From: Sacculina carcini
Lineage: Eukaryota; Arthropoda; Thecostraca; Sacculinidae
Assembly: GCA_916048095.2 (NCBI GenBank)
Contig: OU696592.1
Coordinates: 4,126,427 to 4,190,426, forward strand
Length of the DNA stretch: 64,000 bases
Direction: 5' to 3'
In this document: positions 20,448-32,018 of the stretch, piece after piece
Position numbering within the stretch: position 1 is the first letter of the stretch
Layout: each line of letters starts with the position of its first letter
Position numbers and translations under genes: made by a program
Notes under the pieces: model-generated
Told to the model about the DNA's origin: nothing
Seen by the model: only the letters and a program-made list of their open reading frames with translations
Database searches by the model: none

Positions 20448-21031
20448 ATACGCAGGTACACAAGCACAACTACACAGATACGCACAGATATACAAGCTTA
20501 TGAATACACACACGTGTGTCCCGTTCAGCTCGTTGCCACCGCAGAACCAACCTTCTCCACGCTATGACGCCACAAGGACGGAAGACGTATTAGAGACGGC
20601 CACCTCCCCAGAATGCATGACACAGCACATGACTGATATCTGGTACCATTTACTGCTGGGTGGACAGGGACTGTTGAATTATAGAATTCGTCCGAGAAAT
20701 TATCCTCCACTGGGATTTGAACCACGGACCTCCCGCTTGTGAGGCGGGTATGCTATCACTACACCACGGAGTCATAAGGCATAATTGTGTGTGTGTGTGT
20801 GTGTGTGTGCAGGCACAGGAGAATGCACAGCGCAAGTTGCGAGGAGAGCCGTTACTGCCCGAGGAGTCGGACGACCCGTCCATGAGGCAGTTGTTACCTC
20901 CCAGAGACGGGGAGGCGCCCGTGGTTCTCACCGCTCAGATGGCCGTCTTCTGTCGGCAAATCAACTCGCTCAGCTCGCAAACACTGGCCAAACTGTTCCT
21001 CGCCGAGTCAGTGCGTCAACAAGCGCAGTGA
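20270..21031 (+). CDS. EIF3H: eIF3 subunit h, C-terminal part of gene (two exons)
   Basis: eIF3h is an MPN-domain subunit of the cytoplasmic eIF3 complex, which supports scanning and translation initiation. Only the last about 114 codons are present, in exons 20270-20393 and 20813-21031. The intron holds a (CT)n/(CA)n run and a minus-strand SINE. The MPN-domain exons are not recognisable anywhere upstream in the window. Either the preceding intron exceeds 20 kb, or this is a partial gene duplicate. The gene converges with METTL13; the stop codons are about 305 bp apart. Confidence 0.8.
20401..20450. repeat. (CT)n(CA)n compound microsatellite
   Basis: A CT run followed by a CA run, starting seven bases after the eIF3h exon donor. 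Confidence 0.85.
20540..20776 (-). mobile_element. tRNA-Val-like SINE in the eIF3h intron
   Basis: On the minus strand a head at 20773-20700 has an A box TGGTGTAGTGA, an anticodon arm CCCGC-CTCACAA-GCGGG (anticodon CAC, valine-like) and a B box GGTTCAAATCC. The acceptor and T stems pair imperfectly, so it is a SINE head rather than a functional tRNA. A tRNA-unrelated body runs left to about 20540; that end is approximate. Confidence 0.72.
20786..20809. repeat. (GT)n upstream of the last eIF3h exon
   Basis: The GT run abuts the acceptor gcag at 20809-20812. Confidence 0.88.
20813..21031 (+). CDS. EIF3H: eIF3h, terminal coding exon
   Basis: It encodes 72 residues and a TGA at 21029-21031. AQENAQRKLRGEPLLPEE corresponds to the QQENMQRQSRGEPPLPEE region of animal eIF3h. 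The C terminus (INSLSSQTLAKLFLAES) matches the usual NLGKLF-type ending. The reading frame fits the upstream exon in phase 0. Confidence 0.88.
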   Translation, partial: AQENAQRKLRGEPLLPEESDDPSMRQLLPPRDGEAPVVLTAQMAVFCRQINSLSSQTLAKLFLAESVRQQAQ

Positions 21032-21276
21032 GTGGCGCCATCTATAATTACAGCTGCGATGTGGTGGATACTGCAGCACCATCTATAGCTAAACCGACAG
21101 TTTGTTTGTTGGCTACAGTGGCGCCATCTATATTCGTAGCAGGCAATTTTCTTGCATATTTCTTGTAATGGAATACACGTGGTCAGACGTATATGTCAGT
21201 GGTTTATATTTAATTAATTCCAACTGTATGAATAGTTTCGTTCGAAATATTCGCCATGGCGTGCCTGCATGCTCAA

Positions 21277-21300
21277 AACACACACACACACACACACACA
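21277..21300. repeat. (CA)n, i.e. GT-rich tract downstream of the METTL13 stop
   Basis: About 12 CA units. On the METTL13 strand it is a GT run 37-60 nt after the stop, where a GU-rich polyadenylation element could lie. Confidence 0.8.
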
Positions 21301-21336
21301 TACAGGTAGACATGCACACTGAAACGAAAGATAAAA

Positions 21337-21695
21337 TCATTTTATTGGCACAAGACGTGACATAAATTCCGCCACATTCACAAACTCGCCGACAGATGTC
21401 GCCACTGTCGCCGCCACATGTTTCCTTCCTGCGCCGCGTTCTGTTTTGCCCGAGGGTGTTTCCTGAGGCCGGCTGCTGAGATATGATTCATCGCGGTTGA
21501 AATCAATGGCCGCCTGTCGTAATCTCTCGCGCAAGTTGTTGCCACCGCAGAATACCACCTGGTTAATTTGATCGGGCAGCTGGTAACACAGACAGCTGCC
21601 GGGGTTGCCAGACGGCGCAAACACGGTTGCCAGGTTGTCGTGCACCTCACTGCGCAACTCCTCACTGCGGGCTGCCAGGTTCAGCGCAAACACGC
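21337..21695 (-). CDS. METTL13: METTL13 exon 12 and stop
   Basis: It begins [10 protein letters not shown] after the split codon, contains [15 protein letters not shown], and ends SRLVPIK with TGA at 21337-21339. AATAAA overlaps the last codons (21340-21345 on the plus strand as tttatt). Confidence 0.92.
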
Positions 21696-24600
21696 CTGCA
21701 AGCACACGCGCATACAAACAAACACATCAATACAGGGTCTGAACTATACGAGAACTATATCTTTCTATTATAGTTATTTGTCCAATTTTATGCGTATTGC
21801 ACATGAAAATGGATTATTTCACTGATACTGCGTGCTGCAATGCGTGAATATTAGCAACAATACGTCATACTCCCGGTGGTTCTCAACTTTTTCAGCTATC
21901 AATTCTCGCCCTGCATTCTCGAGCTTTTCTTTTGTTCGGATAACTGAACTTGGCGCACTGTTTAAGAGGATTAATTAAACTTTCCAGCACAAATACCATA
22001 GGTAGAAACGCAGCACCGCTCGGGAACCGACCGCCCCCGGTCAAGAAGCCCTGGTATATACCCATATATCCACGTATATGTATATATTCACGTATGTATA
22101 CATATATCCTCGTATATATGTATATATCCTCGTATATATGTATATATCCACGAATATATGTATATATTCACCTATTTATGTATATATCCACTTATATGTA
22201 TATATCCTCGTATATATGTATATATCCACGTATATATGTATATATTCACCTATTTATGTATATATCCACGTATATGTATATATCCTCGTATATATGTATA
22301 TATCCACGTATATGTATATATTCACGTATATGTATATATCCACGTATATATGTATATATCCACGTATATATGTATATATCCACGTATATATGTATATATC
22401 CACGTATATATGTATATATTCACCTATTTATGTATATATCCACGTATATGTATATATCCTCGTATATATGTATATATCCACGTATATATGTATATATTCA
22501 CGTATATATGTATATATTCACCTATTTATGTATATATCCACGTATATGTATATATCCTCGTATATATGTATATATCCACGTATATATGTATATATTCACC
22601 TATTTATGTATATATCCACGTATATGTATATATCCTCGTATATATGTATATATCCACGTATATATGTATATATTCACCTATTTATGTATATATCCACGTA
22701 TAAATGTATATATCCACGTATATGTATATATCCACGTATATATGTATATATTCACGTATATATGTATATATTCACCTATTTATGTATATATCCACGTATA
22801 AATGTATATATCCACGTATATGTATATATCCACATATATGTATATATCCACGTATATATGTATATATCCACGTATATGTATATATTCACGTATGTATGCA
22901 TATATCCACGTATATATGTATATATCCACGTATATGTATATATCCACGTATATGTATATATCCTCGTATATATGTATATATCCACGTATGTATGTATATA
23001 TTCACGTATATATGCATATCCCGGTATATATCTCTATATCACACGGCCCCAGGGGGGGGGGGATCTGATCATGAACATTTGGAGTACAGTTGTTTATATT
23101 TGACCAAGCATTATTCCCCGGTGCATAATTTTCCTCAGCCCCGCCCTTGCGCCGCCACTGCTGTACGCGCCAGCTGACCATTGTGTAGCAGTAGAAGACG
23201 GTGAATATGCTCGAGCAATCCGGGCTGCACAAACTGGCGAGGAGGACCGCTCATGCCGCTGTCCACCTGCTTACTGTCCACATCCACTATCACCGCGTCA
23301 TAACCCTCATCCACTAAAAACACACACAAACGGACATACATACTCATGGCGCATACGCAAACACTCAAGTATACATTAAGCACAAAGCAGGTATATATAA
23401 GGCATACGAAAGTACAATTATAAACTAAAAATTTGACAAATATACTAACTTATTTCACACCAATTAGATCAATAACACACACACACACACATACATGGGT
23501 AAATTAGTTTATTAGACAAACCTTGATTGGAAACAGATTGTTCAATAAACTGCACGCCGTCGGTAATATGAACTGTGACGTCATCGGTGACGTCATCGCA
23601 AAAGCCGAACCAATCACGAGCGATATCGACAATAGCGCCATCTATATCAACTGCATCAATGACCAACTGTTGGTAAAAACGCACCCAGAACAAATTGATA
23701 CAAAACAAACACATGAAGAAATTAGTAAGATTTGAGAATAAAAAAAACAAAAAATATTGCCAAAAATTATCAATTTCATTGCAAAATAAGTAGTTTCGTG
23801 AAGATACAATTTTCTATAAAATTGTGCATAATTCAAGAAAATATAACTAAATGATAAAAATTCAAAACAATACAAAAATCTAACAAATGAAAAACCCAGC
23901 AGATAAACTGTAAATATTACCAACACTTACACTGTACTGAAACTAGAACACTTACATAACATCTACCGAGAATTAGCATTACAACACCTCAATTGAATAT
24001 AATACAAATAATTTCGTGCACCTGGCGAAATTTTCGTCGGAGAAAAGTAATCAACAATCCGCCGCCAATGCCAATGACCAAGACACGAGGCTGTCTCGTG
24101 TTGGCGCCATCTATACCTGCGACCGACCTGTCATCTATACCGGTCACCGACCTGCCATCTATATTGTTCAACGCGGCCACCACGGCCAGCGCCATGTAGC
24201 GATGGTGATCGCAGCACAAGTAATGCGAGTCTATGATGTGTGATTGATCCGTGTCGGCGACATCTGCAAAATAGCCAAGATGCCAGACAAATAGGCCAAT
24301 ATGACAGACAAATAGGCCAAGATGCTGCATAAATAGGCCAAGATGACAGACAAATAGGCCAAGATAACAGACAAATAGGCCAAGATGCTGGACAAATAGG
24401 CCAAGATGCCAGACAAATAGGCCAAAATGATGGACAAATAGGCCAATATGCTGGACAAATAAGCCAAGATAACAGACAAATAGGCGAAGATGACAGACAA
24501 ATAGGCCAAGATGTCAAACAAAAAACGCCAAGACCAAACAGAAATTATCCAAAAAACACCTCAAAACACAAAATTAACATGCGACTTTGGTCAAATTTTT

Positions 24601-24969
24601 AAATTATCGAATAAATCACTAGGTTAGACAAAACTACTAAACTAAATAACTAAATATATGAACAATCCCAAACACACACACACACAAGGACACGGGGGCT
24701 GAGCAGAAAAAACCGACGACCTGCTGACAATTTCTGCTCACCGTCGCGTGACGCCGGAAGCAGGCGCACCTCAGACTGCACCATATTGCGATTGGCCAGA
24801 AAGACAAGCCGCCGCCGCAGTGAATCTGGCCCGGATGCAGAGCCAGATGATGCTGAAGGATTGCTGGTGAAGACGTCCTCGACGATAAAGTCGCCCGACA
24901 GACTGGTGTGACCTCGGTGTCTGAGCCGGCGGTGACCCAGGTCATCGCCGGCCGTCATAAACGGCACCT

Positions 24970-25017
<48 letters not shown>

Positions 25018-28000
25018 AATATACACGCGGCATGTATGTGGAAAGGTGCAAATATCATATATACATACACATTTACATAAATACACACATACAAGCATAC
25101 AAGCATACAGAGATTTAATATGAAAGATCACACAAGAGTATATGGTAGATAGGAAATTAGATGGACCAGTATAAAATTGCATTGATAATACAAAGCGATA
25201 AATAACAAGAGAGGCAGAGAGAGAGAGAGAGCAGTATGATAAACAAAGAAAGAGAATAGGAGAGAGGGAGGGAGGAAGAATACTCAACTCTCAACCTCTG
25301 CAAATATAATTCAACAGAATTATTGCAAAAAACTGTGTACAATAAAATTGCACTAACTTTGACAATATGGTAAAATATCGTAAACTATTAATAACATGAT
25401 TATATATTTAACTCATAAAATTCAGCAGTAAACCACTACAAAACACACACACACACACACACATACACACACAGTGGGAGAAATAGAATGAAAAATGATG
25501 AAATACACAAAATATATTCATACAAAAATACATAATACAAAAACACACACACACACACAAATGTATGCAAAACATACAATAAACATCACACAAAACAGAG
25601 TACGGGAGAGAAAATAGCCGAGCAGAGAGAGAGAGAGAGAGGAAGCAGCCTGCTCTCGCACTCTACCTGCACATTGTCGGCGAGATGAGCGGGTTTCAGC
25701 TGCATAACGTGCGGGGACAATTCCTGCTGAATATCGCTCATACTGGCATAGTGCTGGGCGGCGTGCAGTTCCACCACTATTACTCGGTCGTGATCGATGG
25801 TGGCCAGCAGTTGTCGGCGTCCAGCACTAGTGCCGAAAATGTACTCGGTTTCACTATGAGTAATTATTCACCGGATACACATAAATTAGATACACACACA
25901 CATACATACGTGTCAGCGTAGAAGTAGATCAAACAGTAAATTCGAAATACAAAAAACAACCAAAACATATTTTGATAATTAAAAGACTGCAAAAACAAGA
26001 AGACTTTGCAAGACTGCCAATAATTATGCTTAGATAAAAACGAATAAAAGCCCAACATATGTTACGATATGTCGTCGCAATTGTTTTAAAACGTTCAGTA
26101 AAAATTCGGTCCACTACAGCCCTACAGTCTAATTATACCACAATTCGCTATATACAGATGCAACTAATTAAAAACGACCGTCCTGCCACCTATAATACAA
26201 TTGCTGAACCATATGTTGAAATATTATATATGTCCAGACTATATTGTTTCAATAACATATAGTTGTATTAATAAAATGATACACCAGATTTTTACAAACA
26301 ATCAAAACCGCTCACAAATACACATTTTTTATTTGTGTTGTATTTTTTTTTTTTTGACCCGCGCGGTCGATATTGGATTATTTTGATTGTGTTTGAGTAA
26401 AATATAGATGGCAGGACCGTTTCGTTTACACACCGTCCATGCGGCACGATGAAAATGGCAAACGCTCTCTTGGCTCGACGACGGCGCCCTCTAGCGTCCA
26501 AAATGTGCAACGTATAGCGCGTCAGCTGGCTATCATCGTGCGGCGCGCACAGTTCAAGTGTGACGTCATCGTCGTCGTCGGTGGCGCTGGTGACGTCACA
26601 CCGCTGGCGATCGTGGCGCCGCCTGGTGGCGTGGCAGAGAAACGCAAATCGTTGTTGACTGTCGATCATTCGCAGCAGTGCGGCGGCCGGGTGAACACGT
26701 CGCGCGCGCTCATCAGCACCGCCGCCAAGACACGCCTCCAATATCGGCTGTCCCGGACAAAAATATATAAAAATAACACAAATAAAGTGTGTGTTTGTGA
26801 GCAATTTTGATTGCACGTAAAAATTGTTAATCTTATTCCTGGTTTTAATCTTATTTCTGGTTTTTGCAATTTTCTCTGTGTGTTTGCTGATGATCAATAT
26901 GCATGGATGACGCAATCATGCAATGCATAACGTTGACGCTTTTATCAGTTCATCTTGCTAATCTAATAATATTTTACGTATCTGGCCTGTTATCTATTAA
27001 ATGTTCAGAGATTAACTAAGAAAAATATACCGACAAAAATGAAAAATAAACAAGTAAATGGAGAAACAAAAAAAATAAAAATATGAAAATTGAATTTCGT
27101 GCCGTTCACCTTTTGATCGATGCGCTGTACAAATTTGGTACACACCACCACGTAGACCGGAAAACTTACACTGTCCGGACTAGTGGACTCCGCCTCCGGA
27201 CAACTAAGACAGGACACATACACACACGGACACACACACATACATACACGGACACACACAGTAGGAAAGGGGTGTCTAGCAAGTAGTGACACCTATACGG
27301 GGTAATGGTCTAACTAAAGCCGTACTGTTTCGCGATAGACAGCGTTACCTCTGCGACAACCCAGCGCCCTCTTCGAGCGCCGGAGAGCGCCTTTACGCCC
27401 CCTATCACCGAGAAATAACTTGCCGCCCCCTCCCAATAGAGCTCTTGACACCTATCGCCGAAATCGGCACCTTCTCTCGTCCCAGTAGCGCTCTTGACGC
27501 CCCCTATCGCCGAGAACCCACGTGCGAATACACCACTTAATTGCTGTACAGTCAGCGGCGCGCGAATAAATCGTCTGAATGCGCTCGTGTTTGATTGCAA
27601 CCAGCAGCGCGCACGCGTTTGATTGACAGCGCTGTATGGTCTCAAGCGGTGCGCCTGAATCTCGGTGGGCGAGCAAATACACATTTGAATGTATCTCTGC
27701 ATAGCGTCAGGTGTAAGACGACCTTTGTGTGTGTGTGTGTATGTGTGTGCTTCATTTTCTTCCCATCAGCTTCTATTGTCATTAACCTTTGACCTTTAAT
27801 GTGTCCTTGAACCAGCGCCACGCTAGCGAATGATTTAATTCTTTGCGACCGCTGTATGACCTCGTCAAGCAGCGTGCCTGAATCGGCAAAACTCGGTTGG
27901 CTAGCGAACCCAACTGATTACGCGTTCGACCTCTGCCAGGCTTCATAAGTCAAGCGGTGCGCACGCCTGAATCTCGGTGGGCGAGCAAATACACGTTTGA

Positions 28001-31000
28001 ATGTATATCTGCCTAGCCTCAGGTGTTAGACGACCTTTACGTGATATTATTATGTCACGGCACAGCTGAATACTGAAATTAGCCTCGATACGGTGGTATA
28101 GTTACAGCAACAACAACAACAACAACAACAAACATGTATTTAATATAGCGCACACAATAGTTACAAGCGCGCGACACGCAAAATAATACTGGAGCAAGTG
28201 GAAAAATTGGGTCAATTTCGCAGGTTGGGTGAAGTAAAAACATGCAGCGCAGAACAGAAACATGTAGCAATTATGAGTCCGGAATATGTAACTAAAATGT
28301 GCAAAAAAGAGATAAATCATTAAATAAAAGGAAAAACGGATTAAATCAATATCAATAGGAAGAATAAATCAATTATAACATTGCAAACAAGTAAACTTAA
28401 GAAGACTCTGAGGCCAAAGAAAGGAAATGTTTGTGCAGCTCAGAGGAGAAAGATGAGTAGGATTTCATTCGGAGGAGGCGAGGAGGAAGTGAATTATAAA
28501 TGCGGGGTGCAGAAAAAAAGAATGATTTCGCAGACCAAGTGGATTGGTTCAACGCAGGGGGACAGATTAGAGGAGTAGGATGGCGACGTGAACCAGAAGT
28601 ACTCTCTTGAACCAGAAGTAGTGAGCGTAGATAGGACGGGGGTGAAGGACAGTGAAGGATTTTGTACACCAAACAGCAAATTTTGTAGCGAATTCGGAAA
28701 TGAGCAGTGAGCCAACCAAGGCGGTGAAGGTGAGCTGAAGTTGGCGTTTTGGGAGGAAGTTTAAGAACGAAGCGACAGGCAAGGTTGATAATGGATTGTA
28801 GATGGCGGATACTTTTGAGGGGAAGGTGAAAAAACAAGGAGTTACAGTAATCTAGGCGAGTGAAAATGTAAGAATTGACGAGAAGAACAGCCGAAGATTC
28901 GTCCAAAAGAGAACGTATGGGATACAATTTTCTCAGAATGAAGCGGCAAGAGCGAGTGAGTTGAGAAAAGTGTTGAGAAAATGATATTGTCGGATCAAAT
29001 GTGATGCCAAGGTTGCGAATTTGAGAAGCTAGAGGCAAGGAGACAGTGGTAGGGGTTATCCTTGGAGGATGAAAAGCTAAGTACACAGTTTTGTCGTGAT
29101 TAAGAAGGAGGTATCTGGAGGCAGCCCATGACGAAATATGGGAAAGAAGTTTAGATACCAAAGTAGAATTATGTAAAGATAAGGGAAAGTAAATTTGTAC
29201 ATCGTCAGCATAGACGTGAAAGGAAATAGGGTATTCTCTGAGGACAGAACAAAGGGACGAGACGTAGAGGTTGAAAAGGAGTGGTCCCAGGAGAGAACCC
29301 TGTGGGACGCCAGAAGTCAACGGAACATTGACAGACATCCGGGAATTACAGCGGACAGAAAAGGAACGTTTATGAAGGTAGGAAGAGACAAGAGAAAGAG
29401 CTGAGGAAGAAAGGCCAATATGGGCGAGATCTTCACAAAGAATGGAATGATTGACGAGATCAAAGGCAGATGAAAAATCTAATGATATTAGCAGAACAGA
29501 TTTGCCGAAGGAAAAGTTGGAAAAAAATGGAAAACAGCACACGAATTGGAAAGTTGGAGAACAAGTTGGAAAACAGCACTCGAATATAAGTCGAAACACC
29601 ACGAGCTGAGTTGATCACAGCATCATGGGAAGTGATAGCGATTTTGAAGCGGAGCCAAGCAGGCGTAAGTATGTGCGTAGACAAAAGAAGAAACTGAAAG
29701 CGCCAAAAGCTTTTGAAAGTGTTATCGACCTAGCGTTAGACAGCGATGAATTCGACCCTGGTTCGACATTCAAGTCTCGACATCGCCCATCTATAAAAAC
29801 AAACATCACTCAATCATTGAGAAGAAATAAACTACAGCGAGCGCATGCAGCATCAGCCTCGGCAACATCTGCGACAACAGTACTATCTTCGCAGGATTTG
29901 CCATCAGGGTCAACAGTAGCATCGCAAGTAGCTGCAACAGTAACAACGTCGCTAGCAGGTCCGCCAACAGTTATAACATCAGCAGTGGTTCCAACATCAT
30001 CATTTTCGCCGGCTATGTCAACAGTTTGCGTCAGGATCACGCTCGACACATGTGAATGATCATGACACAGGAATTGATAATTCAGAAGAAGCTGATTACC
30101 ACCGGCCAGAAGCGTTCAACTTCAGTTTGCGAGAAACATTCACGCGCAAGTTTGGTGTTACTGGCACACATTATGTGCTAAATATTAATTTGGATTGCGG
30201 TCAGTTCGAAACAATAACAGATATTTTTTCGGCTCTACGCAAAACATTTGCCCGAATATTGACGGAGGTACTCAGCAACGTAAGACAAGACGATTTTGTT
30301 GGTCTGGTTATAACATAGTCACATATATTTCAACCCACGAATTGGACAGTGATGTTCGTGGCGCATATTATTTAAAGAAAAATGTAGACTTTTCAGCTTG
30401 GTTTCAGCAAAAAAGATGTTTTTATCGTGTCAAAGGATTGATGTGTCCTCCTAGAGCGCTATTAATTAGTAAATTGCATCGTGACTATACTAACAATCAA
30501 AAACAACACAAAAATCCATGGGAGAAAGCATACACAACACCAGCTACACATTTCTATTATAATGAAGCGATTGAATTCTGCGCAAATGCTGGCGTAGACA
30601 CCGAACAAATGGACAGCGCTATTGATCAAACGCGTGCGCGCTGCTGGTCGCAATCAAACGCGTGCGCGCATTCAGACGATTTATTCGCGCGCCGCTGACT
30701 GTACAGCAATTGGTGTATGAGTGGTGTATTCGCACGCTGCTTGTCACATGAGGCTACACAACCCAAGCACAGTAAATGTTCATCAACTAACCTGCATTTT
30801 TTTCTCATCAAAGTGTGCGTTAGTCTTGCTTAGTCTGCTGAGGTGTGTGTGTCTCCCGCACAATGACTTGTGTCAATACTGAAGGAAATGTATATGCTTG
30901 GAGATATATTGGTGTCGGTGCGCCTATCGACGGAACAATTGTGATTGAATGCGAGAATGTATTCGATACTTTTGAAGAGTGTATTTGCAACGCTATGATG

Positions 31001-31986
31001 AGCGGCGTCTCCATTCCGGACCAGTGCGACACGCAGCTGCAAATACTTTATGAGAGCAACGATTGTATTTACATCATGGAACTCAAACTTGTTATCCGCA
31101 AACACAAGTGCTGGAAATGTGTTGAAAATAAACGTTGGATCGGAAGCATTATTTCTCGGTGCTAGGTGTTAAGAGCGCTATTGGGAGGAGTTCGGCGAGA
31201 GAAGCGGGGTTCTCGGCGATAGGGGGCGTCAAGAGCGCTACTGGGACGAGAGAAGGTGCCGATTTCGGCGATATGTGTCAAGAGCGCTATTGGGAGGGGG
31301 CGGCAAGTTATTTCTCGGTGATAGGGGGCGTAAAGGCGCTCTCCGGCGCTCGAAGAGGGCGCTGGGTGGACGCAGAGGTAACGCTGTCTATCGCGAAACA
31401 GTACGGCTTTAGTTAGACCATTATCCCGTATAGATGTCACTACTTGCTAGACACCCCTTTCCTACACACACATACATACACGGACACATACATACAGACA
31501 CACACACACATATATATACATATATACAAATTGATAGAAACAAGAAAACTCTATACGAAAATATAAAATAACATTATGCTTGAAACGAAAACAACCTCAA
31601 CACACACAAACAAACTCACATACACACAAACAAACACACACACACACACACACAAACACGTACCGGCAGACGCGCACGAGAAAGCCGCGCCTGCTGAACC
31701 AGTCAGTGAGATGCGCGACCACGTGAGGCTGCAGTAATGACACACACACATAACGACCCCCCACACACAACACCCGCTCTATCTCCTGAACACACACACA
31801 CACACAGAGAGATTCAGTGATGTTATCGTAGATAATATTTTATCTACGCCGACATATAGAATTTACACACAGACACACAAAAAGTGCAGATACATAGAAA
31901 ATATATGGGGAAAGAGAACGGGAAAAAAGAACGAAATAACAAGAAGACAGAAAAGCAGACACACAGAGAGAGAGGGAGAGAGGGAG

Positions 31987-32018
<32 letters not shown>

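Larger units (their letters stand above)
27261..31465. mobile_element. 4.2-kb element with long terminal inverted repeats in METTL13 intron 4
   Basis: 27261-27540 (gtaggaaaggggtgtctagc ...) is repeated inverted at about 31165-31465 (... gctagacacccctttcctac). A further inverted block pairs 27520-27650 with 30605-30740. Both outer flanks read acacacacatacatacacgg, so the target site is hidden in microsatellite. Internal ORFs at 29625-30318 and 30845-31165 are not host genes. The long TIRs and a possible N-terminal DNA polymerase B-like domain suggest a deleted Polinton/Maverick-type element; this is inference. An L2-like retroelement is nested inside. Confidence 0.6.

Noticed and set aside
20700-20776. 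Functional tRNA-Val(CAC) gene
   Set aside because: The anticodon arm is good but the T and acceptor stems mispair, and a SINE body follows; better explained as a SINE head.
21950-23177. Plus-strand ORFs up to 341 codons ([10 protein letters not shown] repeats)
   Set aside because: Minisatellite read-through inside a METTL13 intron; all frames are open equally.
24022-24263. Separate spermidine-synthase-like gene (VLVIGIGGG ... DAVDID)
   Set aside because: The exons join in phase with the N-terminal methyltransferase exons; this is the C-terminal domain of METTL13.
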